Positions 7,070 through 15,480 of a stretch of 21,941 nucleotides of DNA are shown here, in pieces; the first letter of the stretch is position 1, and each line of letters opens with the position of its first letter. This DNA comes from an uncultured Clostridia bacterium (GTDB lineage: Bacteria; Bacillota; Clostridia; TANB77; CAG-508), in contig CANRBU010000011.1 of NCBI GenBank assembly GCA_947628925.1, positions 1-21,941 of the forward strand, in the 5' to 3' direction. The notes below the pieces were generated by a model. The model worked only from the letters and a program-made list of their open reading frames with translations. It searched no databases and was not told the origin of the DNA. Made by a program: the position numbers and the translations under genes.

Positions 7070-8642
7070 ATGGGATATACAGCACTTTATAGAAAATTTA
7101 GACCAATTACATTTGCGGAATTGGTAGGTCAAGAACATATAACAAAAACTCTTAAAAATCAAATTATGGCTAATCGTGTTGGACATGCATATTTATTTAA
7201 TGGTGGGAGAGGTACTGGTAAAACATCATCAGCTAAAATTTTAGCAAGAGCTATTAACTGTTTAAATCCAAAAGATGGTGAACCTTGCAATGAATGTGAA
7301 ATATGTAAAGCAGCTTTAAATGGCTCATTGACTGATATAGTTGAAATGGATGCAGCTTCTAATAATGGTGTAGAAGATGTAAGAGCAATTCGTGAAGAGG
7401 TTAATTTTTTGCCAACAAAAGCAAAATATAGAGTTTACATTATTGATGAGGTACATATGCTATCAATAGGTGCATTTAATGCTCTATTAAAAACTTTAGA
7501 AGAACCACCTGAACATGTAAAATTTATTTTAGCAACTACTGAACCACAAAAATTGCCAGCTACAATATTATCAAGATGCCAACGTTTTGATTTCAAACGT
7601 ATTTCAAATGAGGATATTGTAAAAAGATTGAAAATTGTTTGTGAAGAAAGTAATATCGAAGCAACTGAAAATGCATTAAATATTATTGCAGTTTTAGCTG
7701 AAGGAGCAATGAGAGATGCTTTGTCAATTTTAGAAAGATGTGTGCAAGATGGTGATAATAAAATTGATGAAGACAAAATAAAAGATTTAGTAGGAATTCC
7801 AAAATTTGAATTTGTTAATCGTATTGTACAAGCAATTTCTTCATATAGTATAGAAGATGCAATTAGTGTGACAAATGAAATAATTAACCAAGGTAAAGAT
7901 TTAGAAAATTTTTTATGGGAAATGATAAAATATGTTAAAGATATATTGATTTTCCAAACCTCTAAAAAAATAGAACTTTACAATGAAGATGAAATTAAGC
8001 AAATTAAAGATTTAGCAGGCAAAATGCAAAAAGAACGCTTGGTAGAACTTATTTATGAATTATCTGAATTGCAGAATAATTTAAAATGGTCAACTCAGAA
8101 AACTATTATTTTCCAAGCTGGAATTATAAAATTATGTGCGAACATAACAAAACAACTAGAGACAAATGTAGTTGTACCACAAGTGCAACCACAAACAGTG
8201 GCAAGTACTGTGACAGTGCAAAATAATTTTAGACCGCAAGTAAATACAGCACCTAAGCCACCTCAAAAACCTAAAATGCAGATGGCTGTTGGAGGCTCAG
8301 GAAACATAGCACAAGAGTGGCCAAAAATTGTTACAAACTTAAAAAATAATGGAAAAATAGTTTTATATACAAATTTGATGAATACACAGGCTACTGAATT
8401 AAATGATATGACAGTAGGAATTCAGTTTAAAGGTGGACTTACACCTTTTGGTAAAACTGTTTTGGAAAAACAAGAAAATATCCATGAATTGGAAACGTTA
8501 GTTTCAAAAGTATGTGGAAAGCCGATGCAAATAAAATATGTAGAAGGAAATGTTCGGTAAATCAGTTCAACAAACACCTGCAGAGAGTTTACAAGACCTT
8601 GCAAATGCATCTGACATACCATTTAATATTATAGATAATTAA
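7070..8642 (+). CDS. dnaX: DNA polymerase III subunit gamma/tau, with +1 frameshift at a CGG codon
   Basis: The clamp-loader ATPase of the replisome. Frame 0 gives 496 aa (7070-8560); with a +1 shift at CGG (8555-8557) it reaches 523 aa, ending at TAA 8640-8642. Visible are Walker A GGRGTGKT (45-52), zinc ligands C64, C73, C76 and C79, Walker B IIDEVHML (about 124-131), and sensor 1 plus arginine finger in ATTEPQKLPATILSRCQRF (about 155-173). A linker rich in Gln and Pro starts near 370, then the C-terminal domain. In frame 0 the protein stops right after GNVR. The +1 frame, which is open only from 8544, continues with ESLQDLANASD and ends DIPFNIIDN, a typical DnaX C-terminus. Ribosome binding site GAAGGGA. 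It heads an operon with ybaB and recR. Confidence 0.93.
8555..8558 (+). other. Predicted +1 frameshift site CGG-T in dnaX
   Basis: The reading frame is GTT CGG TAA. Skipping the C gives GTT GGT AAA TCA (Val-Gly-Lys-Ser) and opens the remaining 27 residues. The +1 frame has a TAG at 8541-8543, so the switch must occur between 8544 and 8557, and CGG is the only unusual codon there. Confidence 0.75.
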
Positions 8643-8664
8643 TTTTAGAAGGGAGATGACTTAA

Positions 8665-9009
8665 ATGTCAAAAAGAGGAGGCTTCCCAGGGGGAATGGGA
8701 GGATTTGGCGGAATGAATATAAATAACTTGATGAAAGAAGCTAAAAAAATGCAAGCTAGTATGGAGAAATCACAAGAGGAGTTGGCGCAGAAAGATTTTG
8801 ATGCAACAGCTGGTGGAGGTGCCGTTCAAGTAAAGGTTTCAGGTCAAAAAGTAGTAAAGGAAATTAAAATAAAAAAAGAAGCGGTTGACCCAGATGATGT
8901 TGAAATGCTAGAAGATTTAATATTAACATGTGTAAATGAAGCTTTAAGAAAAGTTGATAGTGCACAGGCAGCAGAACTTGGAAAATACAACATACCAGGA
9001 CTTATGTAG
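8665..9009 (+). CDS. YbaB/EbfC-family nucleoid-associated protein
   Basis: 114 aa, normal length. The N-terminal Gly/Met-rich stretch (GGFPGGMGGFGG) leads to MNNLMKEAKKMQ-type helix 1 with the family pattern KKMQASMEKSQEEL. Then comes the dimer core GGGAVQVKVSGQKVVKEIKI, and VDPDDVEMLEDLI. These small dimers bind DNA. The gene lies between dnaX and recR, the universal position of yaaK/ybaB. Ribosome binding site GAAGGGAGATGA, 22 bases after the frameshifted dnaX stop, so true dnaX end and ybaB start are tightly spaced, which also supports the longer dnaX product. Confidence 0.95.
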   Translation: MSKRGGFPGGMGGFGGMNINNLMKEAKKMQASMEKSQEELAQKDFDATAGGGAVQVKVSGQKVVKEIKIKKEAVDPDDVEMLEDLILTCVNEALRKVDSAQAAELGKYNIPGLM

Positions 9010-9028
9010 AAGAAATGAGGAAGTATAA

Positions 9029-9628
9029 ATGTCATTATATTCACCATCAATCGAAAAACTAATTGAAAGTTTTGAAAGGTTACCTAGTATTGGGCATAAA
9101 ACTGCTGCTAGGCTTGCCTTTTATATGTTAAATTGTTCACAAGAAGAAACAGAGCAATTTGTAAATTCCATTATTGATGCAAAGAAAAATTTAAAATATT
9201 GTAGTAAATGTTTTAATATTTCTGATACAGATCCTTGCTCAATATGTGCAAACCCTAAGAGAGATGTAACTTCTATTTGTGTTGTAGAAGATGTGCGTGA
9301 TATTATTGCAATGGAAAAAACGCATGAATTTAAAGGTGTTTACCATGTATTGCATGGCTCTATTTCACCTATGAATGGTGTAGGACCTGATGATATAAAA
9401 ATAAAGGAATTGTTGACTCGCTTAATGGAAGGTGAGGTAAAAGAGGTAATTTTAGCAACAAACCCTAGGGTTGAGGGCGAGGCAACTGCAATGTATTTGT
9501 CAAAACTGATAAAACCATTAGGGGTAAAAGTTACAAGAATAGCACATGGAATTCCAGTTGGAGGAGATTTAGAATATACTGATGAAGTTACTCTAACTAA
9601 AGCCTTGGAAGGTAGAAGAGAAATTTAA
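9029..9628 (+). CDS. recR: Recombination mediator protein RecR
   Basis: 199 aa, normal length. It acts with RecO and RecF to load RecA on gapped DNA. Order of parts: N-terminal helix-hairpin-helix (LPSIGHKTAARLA, 18-30), a C4 zinc finger with C58, C61, C70 and C73, then the Toprim domain starting near 81 (ICVVEDVRDIIAME) with the acidic block in VILATNPRVEGEATAMYL (about 142-159). The C-terminus has the Walker B-like GVKVTRIAHGIPVGGDLEYTD. All family motifs are intact. It is the last gene of the dnaX operon, closed by the terminator at 9627-9655. Confidence 0.97.
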   Translation: MSLYSPSIEKLIESFERLPSIGHKTAARLAFYMLNCSQEETEQFVNSIIDAKKNLKYCSKCFNISDTDPCSICANPKRDVTSICVVEDVRDIIAMEKTHEFKGVYHVLHGSISPMNGVGPDDIKIKELLTRLMEGEVKEVILATNPRVEGEATAMYLSKLIKPLGVKVTRIAHGIPVGGDLEYTDEVTLTKALEGRREI

Positions 9629-9655
9629 AAAATGGCAGTTATATGCCATTTTTTT
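9627..9655. terminator. Bidirectional terminator between recR and the glycosyltransferase
   Basis: AAAAAATGGCA (9627-9637), loop GTTATA (9638-9643), then TGCCATTTTTT (9644-9654). A-run and T-run at either end allow termination in both directions. It overlaps the recR stop on one side, and the last codons and stop of the minus-strand gene (ending 9639) lie inside the stem. Confidence 0.88.
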
Positions 9656-10778
9656 GATAGTTTAATAAAATATTGCAAATGTTTTCTGCTGAATGTGGTT
9701 GAGCTAGTTGTTTTGTGTTTTGTTTCATTTCTTCTAGCTTTTCAGGGTGTGAGAATAATTCTTGAAATATATTTTTTGGGTTATCATATTTTTTTATCCA
9801 GATTCCAATTCCTTTACTTTCTAAAAATTCAGCATTTTCTTCTTCTTGTCCAGGAATTGGGTTTATAATTACCATAGGCAAATTGCAAGCTAAACTTTCA
9901 GATGTGGTTAATCCACCTGGTTTTGTAATAATTAAATCAGTAATAGACATTAGTTCTGGCACATGTTCAGTATATGATAATACTTTAATACTTTTTTCTT
10001 TTTTATGTCTTGAAACTATTTCTTTGAAAAGTGTGTTCATTTTTTCATTTTTTCCACTTATGGCAATCACTTGAATATTATCTATGTAAGTAATTAAACT
10101 TTCAAAAATTTCAAGAGTTTTTGATTTGCCTAACCCAAATTCACCGCCAGCAAAAAATAATATATTTTTTTTATTTTCTTCTAATCCGTAGTTAACTAGA
10201 ACTTCTTTCCTATTGAAAGAAAGTAAAAATCGTTCTGAAATTGGTATTCCTGTTGCATAAATTTTTTCTTCAGGGATATCTTTATAAATTAAATATTGTT
10301 TCATTTTATCATGTGCAACAAAGAAGTAGTCTGTATAATCACTTCCAATAAGCCATTGATCATGTGGTGCAAAATCAGTCATTATTGTTGCAATTTTACT
10401 TTCAATTTTTCCTTTTCTTTTCAAATAGCTACACATCTGACTTCCAAATGGGTGTGTTGATATTATTAAATCAGGTTTTTTTTCACGTAATAATTTTAAT
10501 AGTTTTATTGCCATAATTTTATTTGCTCTACTAGAAATATGTGCTAAGGGACCTTTTTGTGAATCAGAGTAAATTCTACCCCAAGCCCAAGGAAGTTTCA
10601 TTGCCATTTGACGATATGCTGCTGTTGTAACTTTTTCTAAAGTTATATTTACATATTTCATACAATCAATTAGTTCAATCTCTAGTGAAGTGTCAATTTT
10701 TTTTAAAGTGGCATCAATTGATTTTGCGGCATTTAAATGCCCTCCACCATATGATGCATAGAATATTAATATTTTCAT
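9639..10778 (-). CDS. MGDG synthase/GT28-family glycosyltransferase (UgtP-like)
   Basis: 379 aa. The N-terminal domain shows the MGDG-synthase pattern ASYGGGHLNAAKSI (8-21), then a Rossmann-like half with LIISTHPFGSQM and IMTDFAPHDQWL. The C-terminal GT28 half has FFAGGEFGLGKS and the nucleotide-sugar loop TKPGGLTTSESLACNLP (about 290-306). Family enzymes transfer glucose or galactose from a UDP-sugar to diacylglycerol at the inner membrane face, making glycolipid anchors for lipoteichoic acid; MurG is a more distant relative. Which sugar is used cannot be told. No membrane segments, so probably peripheral. Ribosome binding site AGAGGTTAGTA before the ATG. Monocistronic. Confidence 0.88.
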   Translation of the reverse strand: MKILIFYASYGGGHLNAAKSIDATLKKIDTSLEIELIDCMKYVNITLEKVTTAAYRQMAMKLPWAWGRIYSDSQKGPLAHISSRANKIMAIKLLKLLREKKPDLIISTHPFGSQMCSYLKRKGKIESKIATIMTDFAPHDQWLIGSDYTDYFFVAHDKMKQYLIYKDIPEEKIYATGIPISERFLLSFNRKEVLVNYGLEENKKNILFFAGGEFGLGKSKTLEIFESLITYIDNIQVIAISGKNEKMNTLFKEIVSRHKKEKSIKVLSYTEHVPELMSITDLIITKPGGLTTSESLACNLPMVIINPIPGQEEENAEFLESKGIGIWIKKYDNPKNIFQELFSHPEKLEEMKQNTKQLAQPHSAENICNILLNYQKNGI

Positions 10779-10807
10779 TACTAACCTCTTTTTTTTTATT
10801 TTTTTTG

Positions 10808-10816
10808 ATTATATCA
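10808..10816 (-). promoter_or_regulatory. Extended -10 promoter of the glycosyltransferase
   Basis: On the minus strand TGATATAAT reads as TG-n-TATAAT, an extended -10 about 30 bases before the start codon. No good -35 is visible at the right distance. Confidence 0.4.
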
Positions 10817-10880
10817 TATTTTTTGTAAAACATGTATAAAAATTGCAAAAAAAACCAAAATATAGTAGAGAGGTGAGATT

Positions 10881-11354
10881 TTGAAAAAGTTTTTTAGATT
10901 TTTAATTACAATTATTTTGATTTTGATATTAACAATTTGTGTGTGGATTGTGGAAAAAGGAACTAAAAATGTGTCTTATGCTGCGACTTCTAATTCTACA
11001 TCAGATGTGCAATTAATGGCTAGAGCAATTAATGGAGAAGCAAGAGGTGAACCTTATGAAGGACAAGTTGCTGTTGGAGCTGTTATATTAAATCGTGTGA
11101 AAAGTTCAAAGTTCCCTAATACTATTGCAGGTGTAATTTATCAGTCTGGGGCTTTTACTGCAGTTTCAGATGGACAAATAAATCATCCGATTGCTGAAAA
11201 TTCTACTGTGTATAAAGCTGCTAGAGATGCAATGAATGGCTGGGATCCAACTGGTGGATGCATTTATTATTTTAACCCTGCAACTGCAACTAATAAATGG
11301 ATATGGTCAAGACCACATGTTAAAACTATTGGAAAACATAGATTTTGTAAATAA
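10881..11354 (+). CDS. sleB: Spore cortex-lytic enzyme SleB-type hydrolase
   Basis: 157 aa. An N-terminal signal segment (about 5-24, then SYAATS, possible cleavage after residue 35) precedes a SleB/Hydrolase_2 domain. AINGEARGEPYEGQVAVGA (49-67) carries the predicted catalytic glutamate E53. Further family landmarks are ILNRV, FTAVSDGQIN, ARDAMNGWDPTGGC and YYFNPATA. These lytic transglycosylases cut spore cortex peptidoglycan during germination. It lacks the N-terminal peptidoglycan-binding repeat of Bacillus SleB, so it is a short form. The start is TTG at 10881 with GAGAGGTGAG just upstream. The partner ypeB follows in the same direction. Confidence 0.9.
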   Translation: MKKFFRFLITIILILILTICVWIVEKGTKNVSYAATSNSTSDVQLMARAINGEARGEPYEGQVAVGAVILNRVKSSKFPNTIAGVIYQSGAFTAVSDGQINHPIAENSTVYKAARDAMNGWDPTGGCIYYFNPATATNKWIWSRPHVKTIGKHRFCK

Positions 11355-11405
11355 ATTTAATTCTTTTCAAACTAGAGTTGAGAATTAGAAAGGACAGTGA
11401 TTAGA

Positions 11406-12779
11406 ATGAATAAAATTAAAGATTGGGTTAATAGATTAAAAAAGGGACATATGCTTAGTGTTATAGGTGTATTTTTAGTTATAATAATTATACTTGGTGT
11501 TATGTTGTTTCAAAAACAAATGGAAGCTAGACAAGTTTCAGAAAATACGTATAATATGGCTTTTTATGAATTAGTTGATTATGTTGGAAATGTTGAAACG
11601 TATTTAGCAAAATCAGTTATTTCTACTACACCTGAGCAAGGTGCAGAGACTTTAACAAATTTATGGAGAGAGGCAAACATGGCTCAGACTTATTTGTCAC
11701 GTTTGCCGATAGAAAGCCAAGAATTAGAGAATACTCAGAAATTTTTGAATCAGGTAAGTGATTATAGTTATGCTTTATCTCGTAAAAATATATATGATGA
11801 AAGTTTGTCACAAGAAGATATGGATAATTTGCAGAGTTTACACGGTTATAGTGTTGAATTACAAAATACTTTAAATCAGCTTTCTGAGGATATTAATAGT
11901 GGTAGAATTAAATGGGGAGAATTAACTAAAAAGGGAAGTGCAGCTTTTGCACAACAAGTAAGTACTGAAAGTCAAGATGGTTTTAGCAATTTAGAGGAGA
12001 ATTTTCATGAATATTCTGGGTTAATTTATGATGGTGCATTTTCTGAACATCTTACAAATGAACAGCCTAAAGGCTTGACAGGTGAAGATATTGATGAAGA
12101 GCAGGCAAAACAAGTTGCTATCCAATTTATTGGTCAAGATAAAATAAAAGAAGTTTCTAGTTTAGGGAAATCAGAAAATGCGACTATGATATCATATACT
12201 TTTTCTATGCAAACTCAGGATGATCAAAATATAAATATATCTATTTCGCAAAAAGGTGGACATGTGATTTATATGAATTATGATAGGGAAGTTACTTCAG
12301 AAGTTATTTCACATGAGCAGGCTAACCAAATTGGAAAAGATTTTCTTGCACAAAAGGGTTTTCCTAATATGAAGGAAACATATTATTTGATTCAAGGTGG
12401 AATTATTACTGTTAATTATGCCTATAATCAAAATGAAGTTATCATGTATCCAGATTTAATTAAGGTAAAAATTGCTCTTGATAACGGAGAAATCTTAGGG
12501 ATTGAAACAACAGGTTATTTAAATAATCATGTTGAAAGAGATATTTCTAAAGTGAAAATTACAAAGGAACAAGCTAAAGAAACCCTAAATAAAAAGTTAA
12601 ATATTGAAAGTGAAGGTTTAGCATATATTCCAACTGAGTGGAAAACGGAGATTTTGTGTTATGAATTTAAAGGTAAAGTTGAGGAAACAGAGTTCTTAGT
12701 GTATATTAATGCGGAAAATGGAAGAGAAGAGGATATTTTGGTTATTAAAGATACGCCAAATGGCATATTGACTATGTAA
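11406..12779 (+). CDS. ypeB: Germination protein YpeB
   Basis: 457 aa from the ATG at 11406. A GTG at 11397 would add three residues, but it lies only two bases after AAAGGA (11389-11394); the ATG at 11 bases is more plausible. One membrane segment (about 16-37) is followed by the helical N-terminal domain (NLWREANMAQTYLSRLP region), then PepSY-like repeats in the C-terminal half, two beginning ISHEQANQIGKDFL and ITKEQAKETLNKKL. YpeB is needed for SleB to be placed and kept stable in the spore, and the two depend on each other. The gap to sleB is about 50 bases. Closed by the bidirectional terminator at 12780-12807. Confidence 0.9.
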   Translation: MNKIKDWVNRLKKGHMLSVIGVFLVIIIILGVMLFQKQMEARQVSENTYNMAFYELVDYVGNVETYLAKSVISTTPEQGAETLTNLWREANMAQTYLSRLPIESQELENTQKFLNQVSDYSYALSRKNIYDESLSQEDMDNLQSLHGYSVELQNTLNQLSEDINSGRIKWGELTKKGSAAFAQQVSTESQDGFSNLEENFHEYSGLIYDGAFSEHLTNEQPKGLTGEDIDEEQAKQVAIQFIGQDKIKEVSSLGKSENATMISYTFSMQTQDDQNINISISQKGGHVIYMNYDREVTSEVISHEQANQIGKDFLAQKGFPNMKETYYLIQGGIITVNYAYNQNEVIMYPDLIKVKIALDNGEILGIETTGYLNNHVERDISKVKITKEQAKETLNKKLNIESEGLAYIPTEWKTEILCYEFKGKVEETEFLVYINAENGREEDILVIKDTPNGILTM

Positions 12780-12807
12780 AAAAATAGGCCCAATTGGGTC
12801 TATTTTT
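12780..12807. terminator. Bidirectional terminator between ypeB and the VanW gene
   Basis: AAAAATAGGCCC (12780-12791), loop AATT, GGGTCTATTTTT (12796-12807): a 12-bp stem with one G-T. It directly follows the ypeB stop (12777-12779), and its last two bases are part of the stop codon of the minus-strand gene. Confidence 0.9.
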
Positions 12808-14884
12808 AATGTTTTTTATATACGTCTTTTGAAAGTAGGTAAGTTCCTACAACTTTACCGTTTTGCTTTAAAATTTTGTATGCCTCAGAGTAGATAGAAG
12901 TTGCTGTTGTACTTGTTACGCGATTAGTTATTTCAACTTTATAGTCTTGATCTGTTTTTAAACCTAGTATCTGGAAGTTTGCTGTACCATTACTAACTGA
13001 AGCGATTAATTTAATTGGGTAATTTCTATTATTTTTAAATTTGAAATCTATAGCTCCATAAACAACTGTGGCATCACGACTAGCTGCTGCATAAGAAGGT
13101 ACAAATTGATGGTTTGTTCTTTCAAGAATTTCTAAGTTTGCATATACAACTGCATTGTATAAAGTGGTTGTAATTTGGCAAATGCCACCGCCAACGCCAT
13201 CAACTACTTCACCACTTACATATATTGGTGCTTCGCGGTAACCAGCGGCGATAGTTCTTTCACCAACGACTTTGTTGTATGAAAAAGTTTCACCTGGCAT
13301 TAAGACCATTCCATTTATTTTATTTGCCGCTAAAATTAAGTTTGTTGTTCTATCTTTATCACGTGTTGAATATGAAGTTGAAAAGGTTGATAGTAAATCA
13401 GGAAAGGCTTCTCTTCCTAACATATTTGTTGTAACATTAGGAGGTAAAATTTTTAGTGGTATTTCATATTCTTCTTTTTCTTCATTTAACATATTTTTAA
13501 CTTCATCTACAGTTATGGCAAAATCAATTCCGTTTTCACTTGGGAATAGGCTATATGGATTTTGCGTAAAGTAAGCATCTTTTGGTTCTACATATAATTC
13601 TGTATGAATTTTATCAACATCTAGTGGTGTTGGACTTTGCTCAAATGTTGAAATTTCAATTCCATTTTCTAATTCTAAATTTTGCAAATGTGTTTTTATT
13701 GTTGATAAAGTTTTGTCAACATCAACAACACTACCTGTTCTACCTTTTGTTAATATTAATTTATCATCTTCTAAATAATAGCTACTTTCAATTAAGCAAT
13801 CAGGTAGTTTTGAAGAAATTTCTTGCAATTTTGTTTTTAAAACTTCTTCATCAAATGTCATTTTTGGTTCGATATGTATATTTGAAAGCATTGTTTGCAA
13901 GATTTTGATGTCATTATCTAATAGATTTCCAGTTCTTCCTATTGAATATGCTTCATTTACAGCTGAGTTGCTATCAAATGTAATATTTAAATCTGCTGTA
14001 GGAATTGTGGTTTCAAAGTCTTTATAAATTAATTTTATTTCTTCAGGTATGTTTGCTGAAATACTGTTGTTAACTGAAGTTAATGCTTCTTCTTTGCTTA
14101 ATTTTGAAACATTGAAACGATGCACATAAACTCCGTGGACAATAGTAGTACTATTTGCATTTATAAGTGTAAAGCAAACAAAACTAACAAGGATAATTGC
14201 TAACAAAATGCATACACTTATTAAAAAAATATTTAATTTTTTTGGATATCTAGAAACTTGAACAGGTTCAAATTGTTTTTGGCTCTGGGTTGGGGCGGTT
14301 TCTTCTAAAATATCAGTTGGTACTGTTTCTTCTATTTCTTTTTCTTTAAGTGCTACGGCTGTAGTTACTGGAGCTTCAATAATTTTTTCAGTTTGAGAAG
14401 CTTTTGGCTGAAGTTCTTCAAGTGTTATTTCTGCTTTTTCCGTAGTTTCTGGACTAGGAGTTGGACTATTTTTTTTAGGGCTAGATTTTGAATTAGAGGT
14501 TGTTTTAGTTTTTGTTGATTTTGTGCTAGAAGATGTTGTGGCTTTTCTTGCTGTTGACTTTGCGCTAGAAGATGTTGTAGCTTTTTTAGTTGTTGATTTT
14601 GCACTAGAAGATGTTGTAGCTTTTTTAGTTGTTGGTTTTGTACTAGAAGATGTTGTAGCTTTTTTTGTTGTCGACTTTGCGCTAGAAGATGTTGCAGCTT
14701 TTTTAGTTGTTGATTTTGTACTAGAAGATGTTTCATCTTTTTTTACTGCTGCCTTTGATTTTGTGGCAGTGCTACTTTTTTTACTTGTGGCTTTTGAAGT
14801 TGTTTTTGATTTTTCTTGCACTTGTTCAGTTTGCTTTTTTACTTCTTTTTCTAGTTCTTCTAACAATATATCATCCTTAACCAT
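12806..14884 (-). CDS. VanW-family protein with lysine-rich repeat tail
   Basis: 692 aa. The first ~215 residues are predicted cytoplasmic and of low complexity, with six 13-residue Ser/Thr/Lys/Ala repeats (about 43-120, unit like TSSSAKSTTKKAT), then a Pro/Glu-rich stretch. One membrane segment (about 216-241) follows. Outside are two PG_binding_4-like regions (about 250-450), then the VanW domain (about 500-640) with MVLMPGETFSYN, GVGGGICQITTTLYNAV and YGAIDFKFKNNRNYPI. VanW proteins are found in vancomycin-resistance clusters and widely in Clostridia, but their biochemical role is not settled; a peptidoglycan role is likely. The Lys/Ala/Ser repeats resemble histone H1-type tails, so a nucleic-acid or ribosome contact is possible. 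No vanA/vanH genes are nearby, so this is not evidence of resistance. Confidence 0.9.
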   Translation of the reverse strand: MVKDDILLEELEKEVKKQTEQVQEKSKTTSKATSKKSSTATKSKAAVKKDETSSSTKSTTKKAATSSSAKSTTKKATTSSSTKPTTKKATTSSSAKSTTKKATTSSSAKSTARKATTSSSTKSTKTKTTSNSKSSPKKNSPTPSPETTEKAEITLEELQPKASQTEKIIEAPVTTAVALKEKEIEETVPTDILEETAPTQSQKQFEPVQVSRYPKKLNIFLISVCILLAIILVSFVCFTLINANSTTIVHGVYVHRFNVSKLSKEEALTSVNNSISANIPEEIKLIYKDFETTIPTADLNITFDSNSAVNEAYSIGRTGNLLDNDIKILQTMLSNIHIEPKMTFDEEVLKTKLQEISSKLPDCLIESSYYLEDDKLILTKGRTGSVVDVDKTLSTIKTHLQNLELENGIEISTFEQSPTPLDVDKIHTELYVEPKDAYFTQNPYSLFPSENGIDFAITVDEVKNMLNEEKEEYEIPLKILPPNVTTNMLGREAFPDLLSTFSTSYSTRDKDRTTNLILAANKINGMVLMPGETFSYNKVVGERTIAAGYREAPIYVSGEVVDGVGGGICQITTTLYNAVVYANLEILERTNHQFVPSYAAASRDATVVYGAIDFKFKNNRNYPIKLIASVSNGTANFQILGLKTDQDYKVEITNRVTSTTATSIYSEAYKILKQNGKVVGTYLLSKDVYKKH
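14526..14759. repeat. Six tandem 39-bp repeats inside the VanW gene
   Basis: The motif CTAGAAGATG recurs at 14526, 14565, 14604, 14643, 14682 and 14721, an exact 39-bp period. Units differ by a few bases. Being a multiple of three, gain or loss of units changes the protein tail by 13 residues without a frameshift. The array can therefore vary in number between strains. Confidence 0.93.
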
Positions 14885-14934
14885 AATTAAATCTATCCCT
14901 TTCTAGTTGAAACAATTTTCACTTATTCTTTTAT

Positions 14935-14964
14935 ATTATATCACTTTATATATGTTTTTGTCAT
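14935..14964 (-). promoter_or_regulatory. Promoter of the VanW gene
   Basis: On the minus strand: -35 ATGACA (14964-14959), an 18-base spacer, and an extended -10 TG-A-TATAAT (TATAAT at 14940-14935). The ribosome binding site AAAGGGAT lies near 14897-14904. Confidence 0.6.
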
Positions 14965-15003
14965 TATATTTAAAAAAATTTTATTTTATTCCAAAATTTG
15001 ACA

Positions 15004-15088
15004 ACATATATTTAAAAAATTTGTAGAAAATATTAATAAGACTTTTTAAAACAAATTTGATACATGACAAAATATCTAAAGTCTTATT
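15004..15088 (+). promoter_or_regulatory. SASP upstream region: possible sigma-G promoter and 11-bp inverted repeat
   Basis: ACATATA (15004-15010) and AATATTA (15029-15035) separated by 18 bases loosely fit the sigma-G forespore pattern. A perfect 11-bp inverted repeat, AATAAGACTTT (15035-15045) and AAAGTCTTATT (15078-15088), encloses a 32-base loop just before the SASP ribosome binding site. The pairing is certain; the promoter call is tentative. A TTGACA at 14998-15003 has no matching -10. Confidence 0.4.
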
Positions 15089-15116
15089 TAATTTTATTTT
15101 TCAGGAGGATATTATT

Positions 15117-15293
15117 ATGTCTAGAAATAGCAAATTGATATCTGAAAATTTAAGAGAAGAAATTGCAAAAGAGCTTGGAGTTTACGACCAAGTCAAAAAA
15201 GATGGTGGAAGTTGGGCAAATGTGTCTTCAAAGGACTGTGGAAATATCGTAACAAAAGCTATTGAAATTGCAAACCGCTCTGTAGAAAGATAA
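15117..15293 (+). CDS. Small acid-soluble spore protein, alpha/beta type
   Basis: 58 aa. The family pattern is visible in LREEIAKELGVYDQV (12-26), which contains the EIA context cut by the germination protease GPR, and in WANVSSKDCGNIVTKAIEIA (33-52), the clostridial version of the second DNA-binding helix. These proteins coat spore DNA in an A-like form and supply amino acids on germination. The start at 15117 is set by AGGAGG (15103-15108); an upstream in-frame start would add residues not seen in the family. Monocistronic, ending in the terminator at 15335. Confidence 0.92.
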   Translation: MSRNSKLISENLREEIAKELGVYDQVKKDGGSWANVSSKDCGNIVTKAIEIANRSVER

Positions 15294-15334
15294 ATAGTGT
15301 TTGCTTCCGCATAGTTAGATATGCGAAACAAGAG

Positions 15335-15366
15335 AAGATATGAGATTTTTTCTCATATCTTTTTTT
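15335..15366 (+). terminator. Terminator of the SASP gene
   Basis: AAGATATGAGA (15335-15345), a loop of five T, TCTCATATCTT (15351-15361) and a T-run to 15366: an 11-bp perfect stem. A second small hairpin, CGCATA/TATGCG around GTTAGA, lies just upstream (15308-15325) and may protect the mRNA 3' end. Confidence 0.9.
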
Positions 15367-15401
15367 AACAGCAGAAAAATAAAAGCATATTATATATTGC
15401 G

Positions 15402-15430
15402 TTGCATTTTTATAATTCTTGTAGTAGAAT
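15402..15430 (+). promoter_or_regulatory. Promoter of murF
   Basis: -35 TTGCAT (15402-15407), a 17-base spacer and -10 TAGAAT (15425-15430), about 50 bases before the murF start. Confidence 0.5.
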
Positions 15431-15480
15431 AACAATATCAAAAAGCAAAATAGATTTTTTCGGAAAGGAATGTGATATTT

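Noticed and set aside
8550..8642. A separate 30-codon gene starting at ATG 8550 between dnaX and ybaB
   Set aside because: It has no ribosome binding site, overlaps the dnaX end, and its product ends like a DnaX C-terminus. It is better read as the dnaX tail in the +1 frame.
12806..14884. Vancomycin resistance locus
   Set aside because: VanW-domain proteins are common in Clostridia, and there are no ligase, VanH or VanX genes nearby.
14523..14906. Plus-strand frame of 127 codons over the VanW repeats, and a minus-strand Gln/Leu/Lys-rich frame
   Set aside because: These are low-complexity shadows of the 39-bp repeat, which keeps all three frames open. Only the VanW frame has a domain structure and a ribosome binding site.
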